DNA from: Mycobacterium sp. JS623
GTDB taxonomy: Bacteria > Actinomycetota > Actinomycetes > Mycobacteriales > Mycobacteriaceae
Length of the DNA: 64,000 nt
Direction of reading: 5' to 3'
Assembly: GCF_000328565.1 (NCBI RefSeq)
Contig: NC_019966.1
Location: 4,092,001-4,156,000, forward strand
Shown: positions 38,074 to 49,635 of the stretch, one piece after another
Position numbering within the stretch: the stretch's first letter is position 1
How the letters are laid out: every line of letters starts with the position of its first letter
The notes under the pieces: model-generated
Database searches by the model: none
What the model was told of the DNA's origin: nothing
What the model saw: the letters and a program-made list of their open reading frames with translations, nothing else
Translations under genes and position numbers: made by a program

Positions 38074-40721
38074 GTGAGGGTGGCCAGCCTCGCGCTGATG
38101 CGGTCCACCTCTTCGCGGGCCAGCTGCTGACGGGCGCGGATCTTTTCGACGACGTCAGCCGGCGCCTTGGCCAGGAACGCGTCGTTTCCGAGTTTTCCTG
38201 CGGTGCCTGCCAATTCCTTCTCCGCTGCAGCCAGATCCTTTTCGAGGCGGCGTCGTTCGGCGGCGACGTCGACGGTGCCCGAGGTGTCGACCGTGACGAC
38301 GACGGTCCCGCGCGTCAGACGCACCTCGACGTGGGCCGACGGGCTGAACGACTCGTCGCTTTCGGTGAGCCACGCCAGTGCCCGCACGGCGGGGATCTGC
38401 GCGACCAGGTCGGCGTTCTCGGTGTCCGACAACCGCGCAGGCACCCGCTGCCTGTCGTTGAGGCCCTGGTCGCTGCGGAAGCGACGGATCTCGGTGATCA
38501 GCTTCTGCATATCGACAATGCGTTGCGTGGCAACCGGGTCCACCGCGAAGCCCGACGGCTGCGGCCAGTCGGCGATCACGATCGACTCGCCGCCGGTCAG
38601 CGTCCGCCACAACACCTCAGTGACGAACGGCATCACCGGGTGCAGCAGCTTCAGCAGGGTGTCCAGCACCGCTGCCAGCACCGCTGTCGTGTGTTGCACA
38701 CCTTCGGCCAACTGCACCTTCGCGAGCTCGACATACCAGTCGCAGAATTCGTCCCAGGCGAAGTGGTAGAGCGATTCACAGGCCCGGCTGAACTCGTAGC
38801 TGTCGAACGCCGAATCCACCTCGGTGCGAACCTCTTCCAACCGGCCGAGGATCCAACGATCAGCGTCGGTCAGCTCCGACGCCTCGGGCAGCGGGGCCGG
38901 TGCGGCGCCGTTCATCAACGCGAATCGAGTGGCGTTGAAGAGCTTGGTGGCGAAGTTGCGCGATGCACGCGCATGGTCCTCGCCGATCGTCAGGTCGCCG
39001 CCTGGGCTGGCGCCCCGGGCGAGGGTGAAGCGCAGCGCATCGGCACCGAACTGCTCGACCCAGTCCAGCGGGTCGATGCCGTTGCCGCGCGACTTGCTCA
39101 TCTTGCGGCCGAACTCGTCGCGAATCAGGCCATGCAGGAACACATTCTCGAACGGCACCTGCGGGCCGCGTTTACCGTTGACCGTGATCGCGGGATCGTC
39201 GGCGACGTATGTGCCGAACATCATCATCCGCGCGACCCAGAAGAACAGGATGTCGTAGCCGGTCACCAACACCGTGGTCGGATAGAACTTCGCCAGGTCG
39301 TCGGTGTGCTCGGGCCAGCCCAGCGTGGAGAACGGCCACAGCGCCGAGGAGAACCAGGTGTCCAGCACATCGGGGTCCTGCTCCCAACCCTCGGGCGGAG
39401 TTTCGTCGGGCCCCACGCACACGGTTTCACCGTCGGGGCCGTGCCAGATCGGGATCCGGTGGCCCCACCACAGCTGGCGAGAGATGCACCAGTCGTGCAT
39501 GTTGTCGACCCAGGCGAACCAGCGCGGCTCAAGGCTGGGCGGGTGAATCACGGTGTCGCCGTCGCGAACCGCATCACCGGCGGCCTTGGCGAGCGACTCG
39601 ACCTTGACCCACCACTGCATCGAGAGCCGCGGCTCGATGACTTCACCGCTGCGTTCAGAGTGCCCGACGCTGTGCAGGTAGGGGCGCTTCTCCTCGACGA
39701 TGCGGCCCTGCTCGGCCAGTGCTTCGCGGACCTTGACGCGGGCTTCGAAGCGGTCGAGGCCGTCGAATTCGGTTCCGGTGTCGGTGATCCGGCCCTTGGT
39801 GTCCAACATCGACGGCATCGGCAGCTGATGGCGCAGGCCGATCTCGAAGTCGTTGGGGTCGTGGGCTGGCGTGACTTTGACTGCGCCCGTTCCGAATTCG
39901 GGGTCGACGTGGTCGTCGGCGACGATGGTGATCTGCCGGTCGAGGAACGGGTGTGGCAGCGACGTGCCGACCAGATGCCGGTAGCGGTCGTCGTCGGGGT
40001 GCACCGCGATCGCGGTGTCGCCCAGCATGGTCTCGACCCGCGTGGTGGCGACCACGATGTGCGGTTCGCTGTCGTCCAGTGAGCCGTATCGGAATGACAC
40101 CAGCTCACCCTCGACCTCTTCGTATTTGACTTCGAGGTCGGAGACAGCGGTCTGTAGCACCGGCGACCAGTTGACCAGCCGCTCGGCGCGGTAGATCAGC
40201 CCGGCATCGAACAGTCGCTTGAAGATCGTGCGGACCGCCCGCGAAAGGCCCTCGTCCATGGTGAACCGGTCGCGGCTCCAGTCAACGCCGTCACCGAGCC
40301 GGCGCATCTGCCCGGCGATGGTGCCACCGGATTCGCGCTTCCAGTCCCACACCTTCTCGATGAACAGCTCGCGGCCGAAGTCCTCTTTGGTCTTGCCGTC
40401 GACGGCGAGTTGCTTCTCCACCACGGTCTGAGTGGCGATGCCCGCATGGTCCATGCCGGGCAGCCACAGCACCTCGAAGCCCTGCATCCGCTTACGCCGG
40501 GTCAGTGCGTCCATCAATGTGTGGTCCAGCGCATGGCCCATGTGCAGGCTGCCGGTCACGTTCGGCGGGGGAAGCGCGATCGAGTATGCGGGCTTGCTGC
40601 TGGCGGGGTCGGCCTTGAAGTAGCCGGCCTTGACCCAACCCTCGTACAGATCGCTCTCCACCGAGCCCGGCTCCCAGGACTTGGGCAGGGCATCGGCGGA
40701 GTTCTCGGGGCTGGCGGTCAC
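38070..40721 (-). CDS. valS: Valyl-tRNA synthetase
   Basis: Class I ValRS of 883 aa. HIGH-type motif HMGH (60-63) in [19 protein letters not shown] in [14 protein letters not shown], central editing domain, anticodon-binding helices and a C-terminal coiled-coil arm ([20 protein letters not shown]). Starts 114 bp downstream of the DUF937 gene, with a terminator between, so it should have its own promoter. No T-box is evident. Confidence 0.97.
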   Translation of the reverse strand: MTASPENSADALPKSWEPGSVESDLYEGWVKAGYFKADPASSKPAYSIALPPPNVTGSLHMGHALDHTLMDALTRRKRMQGFEVLWLPGMDHAGIATQTVVEKQLAVDGKTKEDFGRELFIEKVWDWKRESGGTIAGQMRRLGDGVDWSRDRFTMDEGLSRAVRTIFKRLFDAGLIYRAERLVNWSPVLQTAVSDLEVKYEEVEGELVSFRYGSLDDSEPHIVVATTRVETMLGDTAIAVHPDDDRYRHLVGTSLPHPFLDRQITIVADDHVDPEFGTGAVKVTPAHDPNDFEIGLRHQLPMPSMLDTKGRITDTGTEFDGLDRFEARVKVREALAEQGRIVEEKRPYLHSVGHSERSGEVIEPRLSMQWWVKVESLAKAAGDAVRDGDTVIHPPSLEPRWFAWVDNMHDWCISRQLWWGHRIPIWHGPDGETVCVGPDETPPEGWEQDPDVLDTWFSSALWPFSTLGWPEHTDDLAKFYPTTVLVTGYDILFFWVARMMMFGTYVADDPAITVNGKRGPQVPFENVFLHGLIRDEFGRKMSKSRGNGIDPLDWVEQFGADALRFTLARGASPGGDLTIGEDHARASRNFATKLFNATRFALMNGAAPAPLPEASELTDADRWILGRLEEVRTEVDSAFDSYEFSRACESLYHFAWDEFCDWYVELAKVQLAEGVQHTTAVLAAVLDTLLKLLHPVMPFVTEVLWRTLTGGESIVIADWPQPSGFAVDPVATQRIVDMQKLITEIRRFRSDQGLNDRQRVPARLSDTENADLVAQIPAVRALAWLTESDESFSPSAHVEVRLTRGTVVVTVDTSGTVDVAAERRRLEKDLAAAEKELAGTAGKLGNDAFLAKAPADVVEKIRARQQLAREEVDRISARLATLT

Positions 40722-40777
40722 CCGGCAATTCTAGGGAGACAGCGCGAGCAGGGCCCACGCGGTCCGCAGGGGAACGT

Positions 40778-40813
40778 AAAAGGCCCCGACACGGCGACGA
40801 AATGGGGCTTTTT
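40778..40813. terminator. Intrinsic terminator after DUF937 gene
   Basis: Stem AAAAGGCCCC / GGGGCTTTTT (one G.U pair) with a 16-nt loop, and T runs on both sides. It lies 22 bp past the stop of the minus-strand DUF937 gene and upstream of valS. It is one of few U-tailed terminators in the window. Confidence 0.75.
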
Positions 40814-40835
40814 GCGTCTTGTGGCGAAGAAAAAG

Positions 40836-41441
40836 CTACTTCTTGCCGCCCAGCAGCCCGCCGAGGATGTCGCCGATTGCGCCGCCCTTGTCGCCGCCGA
40901 GCACGCTGCCGAGGATGCTGCCCAGCGGATTGTTTCCGCCGCCACCGCCACCCGCGCCGCCGAGGATGCTGCCCAGCACGTCGCCGAGGCCGCCGCCGCC
41001 CGACGACTGCGCCTGCGGTTCGGCCGGCGCCGAATTCTTCGTCAGCTGCTTGCCGATGTACGCCAGCACGATCGGCGCGAGGATCGGCAGCAACTTCTTG
41101 ATCAGATCGCTGTTGCCCGCGCCGCCGCCCGCGAGCGCCGAGGCGACCGCATTGCTGTCGTTGCCGCCGAAGATCCGTGCGACGAACTGGTCGCCCTGGT
41201 TCGCATCGACCTGGTCGACATTGACTCCGCCGTCCAGTAGGCCACTGGCACCCTGCTGAGCGACGTCGGATTCCAGCTTGCTGGAGTCGATGTGGTCGGC
41301 CTCGACGTTCTGCTGGATTCCTCCGACAAGGGCGGGCACCAGGGTCTTGATGGCGCTGTTCACTTCGCCTTCGTCGACGCCTAACTTACCGGCAATCTCT
41401 TGCGTGGGAATCTGATTGAAGAGTTCGTCGAGATCGGCCAT
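40836..41441 (-). CDS. DUF937 domain protein
   Basis: Protein of 201 aa. The N-terminal helical DUF937 region begins ADLDELFNQIPTQEIA and is followed by a hydrophobic stretch LLPILAPIVLAYIGKQL (about 112-130). The C-terminus is a low-complexity Gly/Leu repeat of LGSILGG and LGGLLGGKK type. Function unknown. No signal peptide. It stands between valS and the saccharopine-like gene with a terminator at its end. Confidence 0.83.
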   Translation of the reverse strand: MADLDELFNQIPTQEIAGKLGVDEGEVNSAIKTLVPALVGGIQQNVEADHIDSSKLESDVAQQGASGLLDGGVNVDQVDANQGDQFVARIFGGNDSNAVASALAGGGAGNSDLIKKLLPILAPIVLAYIGKQLTKNSAPAEPQAQSSGGGGLGDVLGSILGGAGGGGGGNNPLGSILGSVLGGDKGGAIGDILGGLLGGKK

Positions 41442-41494
41442 GGCTCGACCCTAGCCCTTCCAATCTCGGCGCACAGGCGTTCCGCATTGACCGA

Positions 41495-42781
41495 TCAATT
41501 CAGTCGGTTCGTCTCCAATGTCACACCGACAGCGGGGAATCGGGCCATGAGCGCATCACCCATCGCGGCTGCGGGGGTCAGCACACCGCGTAGCTCAGAC
41601 AGCCGGTCACGGTCCAGCGCGAGTGCGAATCCGCTCTCGCCCAGCAAAACTGATGTCGCCTTGTAACCGGGGTCGCCCTGTTGCGACATGGTGCTGCGGT
41701 AGCGCGCGCCAGTCGTTGTCGTCGTGTAGGTCTCGATGGTGTAGTGACCTTTTTCGCGGACGCGTTCGGTTGGCCCCGTACCGGGCTTCGGGGCGATGCG
41801 TTCGACGAGTTTGTCCGGCAGGCGGTTGAAGTAGCGGCTGCCGAGCGCGATGGTCGCCGCGTTGCCGCCGGTGGCCAGCGCCGCGGCGACGGGCGCGACG
41901 ATGGACTTGCCGACGCTCATCTGCTCGGCGTATTCGAACCGCCTGCCATACGCGTAGTCCAGTAATGCGTTGGAGCGCCGGACAATTCGGGTGTTGGCCG
42001 CGGCCATCACGAAGGCCCCGGTCCAGTAACCGTCGAGTTCCGGCGCGATCTCACGGCCGCGCCGCCACCGTGCGTCGGGCTGCGCGCCGAGTTCGGGCTC
42101 CGCGGCGCGGTCGGGGGTCAGCGTATAGGGGTCGATCATCAACCGCCTGGCCTCCGGATCGGAGGATGCCACTTTGAGTAGTTCGAGCAAAGACGCGACG
42201 GTGCCACCGGATACGCCTGCGGCGAACGAACGGACCACCATGTTGGTGTTGGTGAGCTGACCGGCCTGGTCCTGCTCGGCGCGCCGGTGAAGCGCGAAAA
42301 CGGTGAGATCCGAAGGGATGGAATCGAATCCGCACGAGTGCACGATCCTGGCGCCGGTGTCGATGGCCTGCTTGTGATAAAGATCGATGCTTTCGCGGAT
42401 GAACAGCGATTCACCCGTCAGGTCGGCGTAGTCGGTGCCGGCGGCAGCGCACGCGGCCACCATCGGCAACCCGTATTTGATGTAGGGCCCGACGGTGGTC
42501 ACCACCACCTGCGTCCGGGCGGCCATCGCATCCAGCGTCGACTGCTGCGACGCGTCGGCCTCGATCAGCGGCCACGATTGCGCCTTGTCCCCCAGCGTTT
42601 CCCTGACGGCCCGCAGCTTGTCCTGCGACCGGCCCGCCAGCGCGATGCGGGCATCGCCGCCAGCTCTGGCCAGGTATTCGGCGGTCAGCTTGCCGACGAA
42701 CCCCGTGGCCCCGTACAGGACGATGTCGAACTCACGCTGCTGGTCTGAATGTCGCCGGCCGGGCGGCTCCGGTGCGCTCAT
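41495..42781 (-). CDS. Saccharopine dehydrogenase-like / trans-acting enoyl reductase family protein
   Basis: Protein of 428 aa, syntenic with Rv2449c. N-terminal Rossmann motif VLYGATGFVGKLTAEYL, then TTVGPYIKYGLP and CGFDSIPSDL, as in the saccharopine-dehydrogenase-like family to which the mycobacterial trans-acting enoyl reductases belong. No saccharopine pathway context. A lipid-reductase role is plausible given family and host. Its start is 10 bp after the S9 peptidase stop, so they may form one transcript. Confidence 0.85.
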   Translation of the reverse strand: MSAPEPPGRRHSDQQREFDIVLYGATGFVGKLTAEYLARAGGDARIALAGRSQDKLRAVRETLGDKAQSWPLIEADASQQSTLDAMAARTQVVVTTVGPYIKYGLPMVAACAAAGTDYADLTGESLFIRESIDLYHKQAIDTGARIVHSCGFDSIPSDLTVFALHRRAEQDQAGQLTNTNMVVRSFAAGVSGGTVASLLELLKVASSDPEARRLMIDPYTLTPDRAAEPELGAQPDARWRRGREIAPELDGYWTGAFVMAAANTRIVRRSNALLDYAYGRRFEYAEQMSVGKSIVAPVAAALATGGNAATIALGSRYFNRLPDKLVERIAPKPGTGPTERVREKGHYTIETYTTTTTGARYRSTMSQQGDPGYKATSVLLGESGFALALDRDRLSELRGVLTPAAAMGDALMARFPAVGVTLETNRLN

Positions 42782-42791
42782 GTCGGCGACG

Positions 42792-44762
42792 CTACCCCAG
42801 CGTCTCGGGCAGTTCGACGTCCTCTCCCAGTACGTGCAGGGCGAGGAACGCGGTGACCACCTGGTACCAGATCTTGGCGTGCTGCGGGCTGAGCACCCAG
42901 TGGTTCTCCGACGGGTAGTAGAGGAACCGGTGCGGGCTGGTGCCGTCCTCCGCTGCGGGCAGCCCGGATTCGGTCAACAATTCGAACCACAGCCGCAACG
43001 CCTCACCGATCGGAACGCGGTAGTCCTTGTCGCCGTGGATGACAAGCATCGGCGTGCGAATCTGGCCGACGAAGCGGTGCGGCGAATTCCGTTCGGCCAT
43101 CTCGGGTGTCATCTCGCGTGCCCACCAGTACGCGCCGTCGGTGGTCGGCCCGAATTGATCCAGCGCCCACAGGCTGGCGTGGGTGACGATCGCGTCGAAC
43201 CGGTCGGTGTGGCCCGCTATCCAGTTCGCCATGTAGCCACCGAACGAACCGCCCATGGCCGCGGTGCGCGTCCCGTCGACCCGCGGATGCGCGCACGCCG
43301 CGTCGGTAGCCGCGATGAGGTCGGTGTAGGGCGCGAAACCCCAAGCGCCCCAGCCACGCTGGATGAAATCCTGGCCGTATCCCGTCGACAGCGCGGGATC
43401 AGGCATCAGCACCGCGTAGCCCTTGGCGACCAGTAACCACGGATTCCACCGCCAATGCCAGGCGTTCCAGCTCGCCAGCGGCCCGCCGTGCACCCAAAGC
43501 ACCAGGGGCGCGGGCTCGTCGCTGTGCGGCAGCGCCAGCCATGACCGTACGGTCTGCCCGTCATCTGCGGTCGCGGTCACCTCGGTCAGGGTGCCGGGCA
43601 GTTCAGGCGCTGCCACGCATGGCAATTCCGTCACGGTGCCGTCGTTGTCGATCCGGACGGGATGCGACGGCCGCGCATAAGAACTGCGCACCGCATACAC
43701 GACGCCGCCTGGCGCGGTGCGCACATCGGTGTAGGCGTAGTCGTCGTCGGTCAACTGAGTGACGGCGGCGTTAGACGGGTCAACCGCGAACACGGGACCA
43801 CGTCCGTTCTCGTCGGCGGTGACGATGACGGCCGAGCCGTCCACAGCCCAGGTAACCGAGGTCGGCCACCGGTCCCATTCTCCGGTCAGCTCTACGAACG
43901 GCTCGCCGAAGCGCATGTGACACAGCGTGATTCGCGGCGCCTTGTCGGGCGTGGAATGCGTCTCCCTGGTGAACGCAACCGCCGTACCGTCGGGCGAGAT
44001 GGCGGGCAGTCCCAGGTCGGCGTCGGGGTCGTCGGCGATGACGGTCCGTTGCCCGGTGGCCACGTCGACGCGCACCAGCCTGCCGCGGATCGACGCGCCT
44101 GGCGCGGGATCGTGCCATGACGTGACGACGAACGCGCCGTCCGAGCTCACGTCGAAGTCGGCCTCGCGCAACGCATCGCCTGGTTGCGGCGTCAGCTCCC
44201 GCGGGCCGTAGACATCGATCAGGTGCGGATGATCGGGTCCGAGGTCGTGATCCCAGTGCCGCACCGGATAGCCGCTGTGCAGCACAGCGGAGACCTTGTT
44301 GTCCTTGCGCAGCGCGCGCAGTCGCTTGTCATCGTCGACGCCGGAGGCGGAGCGCAGCAGCTTCGCGGCGACCACCGTGACCGCGGCGGCGCGCGCGGTG
44401 CGAACGCCGTCGACGCCCCCTGGCAGCGTCAGCGCCTCGACCGCTTCCCCTGCTGCGGCGGGCAATCGCCACAGTGCCGCCGGCGGCTTGTCATCCTCCT
44501 CGGTAGGCCGTGCTGCGAGGAACAACAGGTCACCGTCAGCGGTGAACACCGGCGAGGACTCCCCCTTCGCACCGCGGGTCAGGCGGCGGGCCGGTTTGCG
44601 TCCCTGCGGATCCAGCTCCCAGATCGCGTTGACGAACTCGGTGCGCTTGTCGTTGAGTTCCGCGATCGACGTGACCACCCGCGATCCGTCCGGTGATACC
44701 GCCAGACCCGATGCGCGCGGCAGCGCCAGGAACGCGTCGAGGTCATCAAAAGGGGTCGTCAT
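42792..44762 (-). CDS. S9-family prolyl-oligopeptidase-like peptidase
   Basis: Protein of 656 aa. N-terminal beta-propeller with repeated WD/TolB-like blades (SPDGSRVVTS, VSSDGAFVVTSWHD, SPDGTAVAFTRE), C-terminal alpha/beta hydrolase with nucleophile GGSFGGYM, Asp in HGDKDYRVP and His in SENHWV: an acylaminoacyl-peptidase-like enzyme. No signal peptide, so cytoplasmic. The ATG at 44762 was chosen because a longer frame enters the divergent HxlR promoter. Divergent from the HxlR gene. Confidence 0.88.
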   Translation of the reverse strand: MTTPFDDLDAFLALPRASGLAVSPDGSRVVTSIAELNDKRTEFVNAIWELDPQGRKPARRLTRGAKGESSPVFTADGDLLFLAARPTEEDDKPPAALWRLPAAAGEAVEALTLPGGVDGVRTARAAAVTVVAAKLLRSASGVDDDKRLRALRKDNKVSAVLHSGYPVRHWDHDLGPDHPHLIDVYGPRELTPQPGDALREADFDVSSDGAFVVTSWHDPAPGASIRGRLVRVDVATGQRTVIADDPDADLGLPAISPDGTAVAFTRETHSTPDKAPRITLCHMRFGEPFVELTGEWDRWPTSVTWAVDGSAVIVTADENGRGPVFAVDPSNAAVTQLTDDDYAYTDVRTAPGGVVYAVRSSYARPSHPVRIDNDGTVTELPCVAAPELPGTLTEVTATADDGQTVRSWLALPHSDEPAPLVLWVHGGPLASWNAWHWRWNPWLLVAKGYAVLMPDPALSTGYGQDFIQRGWGAWGFAPYTDLIAATDAACAHPRVDGTRTAAMGGSFGGYMANWIAGHTDRFDAIVTHASLWALDQFGPTTDGAYWWAREMTPEMAERNSPHRFVGQIRTPMLVIHGDKDYRVPIGEALRLWFELLTESGLPAAEDGTSPHRFLYYPSENHWVLSPQHAKIWYQVVTAFLALHVLGEDVELPETLG

Positions 44763-44827
44763 GCACTCGAGACTGCTCACAGATCGCGGCCGCACGCAAA
44801 TTCGCGATCTCACCGCAGTCTCGGCAG

Positions 44828-44854
44828 CAGTGAGTTTGACTTTCAAACTGACTG
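44828..44854. promoter_or_regulatory. Candidate HxlR operator in divergent promoter region
   Basis: Perfect AGTTTGA-CTT-TCAAACT (44833-44849) extended by CAGT/ACTG arms with one mismatch. It lies 18 bp before the HxlR start and 66 bp before the divergent S9 peptidase start, so it could control both. Confidence 0.65.
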
Positions 44855-44871
44855 CTGCCATGCTGGCCTTC

Positions 44872-45264
44872 ATGAGCACAGTGGTACTGGCCGGGCTGCC
44901 CGGTCGGGCATGCCCGATCGCCGCATCGCTCGAGTTGGTCGGCGAGCGGTGGTCGCTGCTGATCATCCGCGAGCTGGCGCTGGGCAATCGCCGGTTCTCC
45001 GGGATCGTCGAGAAAACCGGAGCGCCGCGCGACCGCGTCGCGGCCCGGCTCAAGGCCCTGGAGCAGGTGGGCGTCGTACGTCGCGCCGCCTACCAATCAA
45101 CGCCGCCACGCTTCGAATACCACCTGACCGACTCCGGCCGGGGCCTGATTCCCGTGCTGGACGCGCTGACGGCGTGGGGACTGGACCATGCCGTCGATCC
45201 CGATGACCCCGACCGTCCGCGCTTCCGCCGGACACCGTGGCAAGCAAGTGAGAGGACACCATGA
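44872..45264 (+). CDS. HxlR-family transcriptional regulator
   Basis: Winged-helix regulator of 130 aa: CPIAASLELVGERWSLLIIREL (Cys-led HxlR start, Cys14), then RFSGIVEKTGAPRDRVAARLKAL as the recognition region. HxlR members often sense redox or electrophile stress through this Cys. ATG at 44872; ATG 44860 is an alternative. Overlaps the thioesterase gene by 4 bp and is preceded by a strong palindrome, so it probably autoregulates and governs the peptidase too. Confidence 0.87.
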   Translation: MSTVVLAGLPGRACPIAASLELVGERWSLLIIRELALGNRRFSGIVEKTGAPRDRVAARLKALEQVGVVRRAAYQSTPPRFEYHLTDSGRGLIPVLDALTAWGLDHAVDPDDPDRPRFRRTPWQASERTP

Positions 45265-45791
45265 CCGCCGAACTGGTAGATACCGACATCCAGGCCGACT
45301 GGGGACCGGAGCGCTCACGGACCGTGACGTGGCACTCGCCGGGCCCCAGCACCGCCAAAGGCCTGGCGATGTCCGGCATCGACTACATGCGCGCCATGGT
45401 CGACGGCGAACTCCCCCCGGCCCCGATCGCCGGTTTGATGCAATTCGAACTCGTCGAGGTCGAGCCGGGCCGGGCGGTATTCACCTGTGTCCCAGACGAA
45501 TCCGCGTACAACCCGATCGGCGCCATTCACGGCGGGCTGATCTGCACGCTGCTGGACTCGGTCACCGGCTGCGCGGTGCACACCACGCTTCCGCAGGGCA
45601 AGGGATACACGTCGGTCGAGATCAAGGTCAACTACCTCAAGGCGGTCCGGCTCAGCAGCGGGCTGCTGACCGCGACCGGCACGGTCGTGAAGTCCGGTTC
45701 GCGGGTGGGCTTCTCCGAAGGTGTCGTGACCGATGCCGGCGGTGCCGTCGTGGCGACGGCTACCAGCACGCTGTTGATCTTCGACCTGTAG
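45261..45791 (+). CDS. PaaI-family hotdog thioesterase
   Basis: Protein of 176 aa with the 4HBT signature NPIGAIHGGLICTLLDSVTG (about 90-110), and SVEIKVNYLKAVR. Likely hydrolyses aryl- or acyl-CoA thioesters. Coupled to hxlR by ATGA. It is unlike the thioesterase at 6886 in length and N-terminus, so not a recent duplicate. Confidence 0.85.
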   Translation: MTAELVDTDIQADWGPERSRTVTWHSPGPSTAKGLAMSGIDYMRAMVDGELPPAPIAGLMQFELVEVEPGRAVFTCVPDESAYNPIGAIHGGLICTLLDSVTGCAVHTTLPQGKGYTSVEIKVNYLKAVRLSSGLLTATGTVVKSGSRVGFSEGVVTDAGGAVVATATSTLLIFDL

Positions 45792-45810
45792 GCCGCGCTA
45801 CGTTCATTGG

Positions 45811-46390
45811 ATGGCGCGGCGCATCGTGGTTGTCGGGGCCGGCATCGCGGGGCTGGCGACGGCCGTGGCGCTGCAACGCCGCGGCCACGAGGTCGCCGTC
45901 ATCGAGGAGCGGACCGACACGTCATCAGGTGCTGGCATCAGTTTCTGGCCCAACGCGCTTGCGGCACTTGACGAAATCGGTATCGGTGAGGCCGTGCGCG
46001 CGGCCGGCGGCAGGGTGACCGCGGGAGCATTGCGCTGGCGTGACGGCTCATGGCTGCGACGTCCCGCTAGGGAGCGGTTGGTGAGGGCGCTTGGTGAGAA
46101 GTTGGTGCTGATCCGCCGCTCGGCACTGGCCAAGGTGCTTGCCGACGCGCTCGCAGGCGGGACCGTGCACACCGGGCTGTCTGCCCGCGAGCTCGTGACG
46201 ACCGCTGACGGCGTGCGAATCACGTTGTCGGACTCCACAACTCGGGAATCCGCCGGCGGCCCGCCTTCCTCAGCGGACTCGCCGGCCGGGCGACCGTGCT
46301 GGTGCCCGCAGCGTTGATGACCCGGCACCTGGCGCAGGTGGCTGCGCGTTCGGCATTCGTGCTGCCCGGCGATCGCGATACGGCGTCGGT

Positions 46391-46394
<4 letters not shown>
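45811..46394 (+). pseudogene. Truncated and frameshifted FAD-dependent monooxygenase
   Basis: The intact frame 45811-46317 encodes the first about 140 residues of a flavin monooxygenase (IVVVGAGIAGLATAVAL, then GAGISFWPNAL), then turns to nonsense and stops at 168 aa, whereas the family has about 380. A second frame continues from about 46242 to a TGA at 46392-46394 (AGRATVLVPAALMTRHLAQ). That frame ends with a 4-bp ATGA overlap with the next gene, as expected for the original 3' end. An internal deletion of about 200 codons with a shift explains both parts. A sequencing error cannot explain the missing middle. Confidence 0.75.
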
Positions 46395-47504
<1,110 letters not shown>

Positions 47505-47520
47505 CTATCTGGTGTTTCGG

Positions 47521-47534
47521 GTGATCAACATCAC
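47521..47534. promoter_or_regulatory. CRP-type site upstream of first rpf gene
   Basis: GTGATCAACATCAC, a perfect GTGA-N6-TCAC palindrome, 86 bp before the rpf start. A TTGACA (minus strand, 47552-47547) lies 12 bp upstream of it, so the site may overlap the core promoter. Confidence 0.6.
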
Positions 47535-47598
47535 GTGTTACGCAAGTGTCAAAAGATTTAATCGTTACTTATCTGATGTAAGGGACTTATGAGAAACA

Positions 47599-47634
47599 AG
47601 AGGCGGTGCCGGGCGAAAGCCCGGCACCGCCTCT
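47599..47634. terminator. Strong hairpin terminator of second rpf gene
   Basis: 16-bp perfect stem (arms 47599-47614 and 47619-47634) closed by a GAAA loop on the plus strand (TTTC on the minus). In the minus direction it is followed by TTGTTTCTC, a weak U-rich tail, 13 bp past the stop of the second rpf gene. Confidence 0.85.
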
Positions 47635-47647
47635 GTCGTCCTAGTGA

Positions 47648-48330
<683 letters not shown>

Positions 48331-48374
48331 TGCGTTTGACGCAACCGCGGATTGGGTAGAACGGGCGTGTCGTG

Positions 48375-48388
48375 GTGATTCAAATCAC
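48375..48388. promoter_or_regulatory. CRP-type site upstream of second rpf leader
   Basis: GTGATTCAAATCAC, a second perfect GTGA-N6-TCAC palindrome, about 400 bp before the second rpf start. A weaker GTGAGCTGGCACAC lies next to it at about 48399. The distance fits activation at the start of a long leader RNA. Confidence 0.6.
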
Positions 48389-48420
48389 GATCATTTTGTG
48401 AGCTGGCACACGCATTTTGC

Positions 48421-49034
48421 CGCTCACGAGGTGCCGAAAATGGTCCTGCGCGTGGCGAAATGACTGATCAGAGGCCAGAGGAGGTCGCTTCCTGACATCA
48501 GTTCGCTGATCACTCGATGCTTCGAGCGAGACAGGATATCGTCGAAATCCACTGTTCCCGTGGGACTTTCGGCTGTCCGCGCGAGTCCACCAGCTGAAGG
48601 CCGCATGTCAACCGACCACCGCCCGGATACCAGCAATCGAAGTAATAACGTTGTCCTTCAACATATTTGGATGCTACGATGCGCCGTACGACTGGATCGA
48701 CACCCGCGCCGTGCCCCAGTCTGCCCGCTGGTCCTTCATAAGCCACAATGGGAACGGCTCGACGTCAGTAAAAACCGCCACGCCAGTGAGCCGTTGGCTC
48801 CGTGGAAGCCATTCGTACCGTGACGAAATTCGTGGCGTAGTTGCCCGACGTGCTCACCAACAGCGCTGAGCTACAAGGGCTTTCACGCACTGTGACGGCT
48901 GCCGAATCGCGGTCGTGCCTGCCAATGCCGGTGCCGGCGACCGCCAATTAATCACCGCGATATTTGTGCTAATTCGCGGCGCGGAATTGCGTGCGCTAAG
49001 ACGTCAAATTCAGAAATCGAAATGAACGAATTTG
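48421..49034. other. Intergenic DNA without a supported gene
   Basis: About 600 bp with lower GC and AT-rich patches near 48930-49030. Only short overlapping frames of 60-90 codons exist on both strands, without good ribosome sites or recognisable motifs. It separates the rpf control region from mobA and could be eroded coding sequence. Confidence 0.5.
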
Positions 49035-49625
49035 CTAGGCAATTTGCGGTGGGCGGATGGCGTTCAGATCGGCGGCCGTGTTGACGTTGGTCAGCGACGC
49101 CTGCTCGGACATGACGATCCGCTGCGTGTCGACCCTGTCGACCAGCGCGCGCATGCTGCGCTCACCCGCAGCGACCAGTTCGTCGACGCGGTCGGCCAAC
49201 GAGGTCCGGTAAATGCCCGCGAGGTAATGGTCGCGGCCGTCCCATGGCAGCACGACATCGGCGCCCAGTCGCACGGCAGGCCCCGCCAGTTCGTCGATGA
49301 GTTCGACCTCGAGCAGCGGCATATCCACCGCGCAGACGAACGCCAAACCCAGGCCGGCGTCGGCGGCGGCCCGTAGCCCCCGCCCCGTCGCCAGTAGCGG
49401 CCCGACGCCGCGAACCTCGTCGCGCAGCACCTCGGCCTCGACTTTGGGCAGTGGTTGGCCCGGCGCGGCGATGACGAATACCGGTGCACACCGCGGGCTC
49501 ACGATCGACATCGTGCGCTCCAGCAGCGTGCTGCCGTGATAGGGAAGATTGGCCTTGTCGCGGCCCATCCGGCGGGATGCCCCGCCGGCCAGGATGACTG
49601 CTGCAAGCGGCACGGAGGGCGTCAC
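49035..49625 (-). CDS. mobA: Molybdenum cofactor guanylyltransferase
   Basis: MobA of 196 aa, syntenic with Rv2453c. N-terminal nucleotide-binding signature [19 protein letters not shown], and CAVDMPLL with the metal-binding Asp. Attaches GMP to molybdopterin for DMSO-reductase-family enzymes. GTG 49625 is 10 bp after the korB stop; a GTG four codons further in is an alternative. The longer frame reaching 49739 would overlap korB and is rejected. Confidence 0.92.
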   Translation of the reverse strand: MTPSVPLAAVILAGGASRRMGRDKANLPYHGSTLLERTMSIVSPRCAPVFVIAAPGQPLPKVEAEVLRDEVRGVGPLLATGRGLRAAADAGLGLAFVCAVDMPLLEVELIDELAGPAVRLGADVVLPWDGRDHYLAGIYRTSLADRVDELVAAGERSMRALVDRVDTQRIVMSEQASLTNVNTAADLNAIRPPQIA

Positions 49626-49635
49626 GTCAGAGAGG

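Noticed and set aside
37854..40082. 742-codon open frame on the plus strand across valS
   Set aside because: It is antisense to valS, whose motifs are intact; long antisense frames are expected in high-GC coding DNA.
48424..48950. Short open frames of 60-90 codons between rpf and mobA
   Set aside because: They overlap on both strands, lack good ribosome sites and motifs, and differ from neighbouring codon use; no gene is supported.
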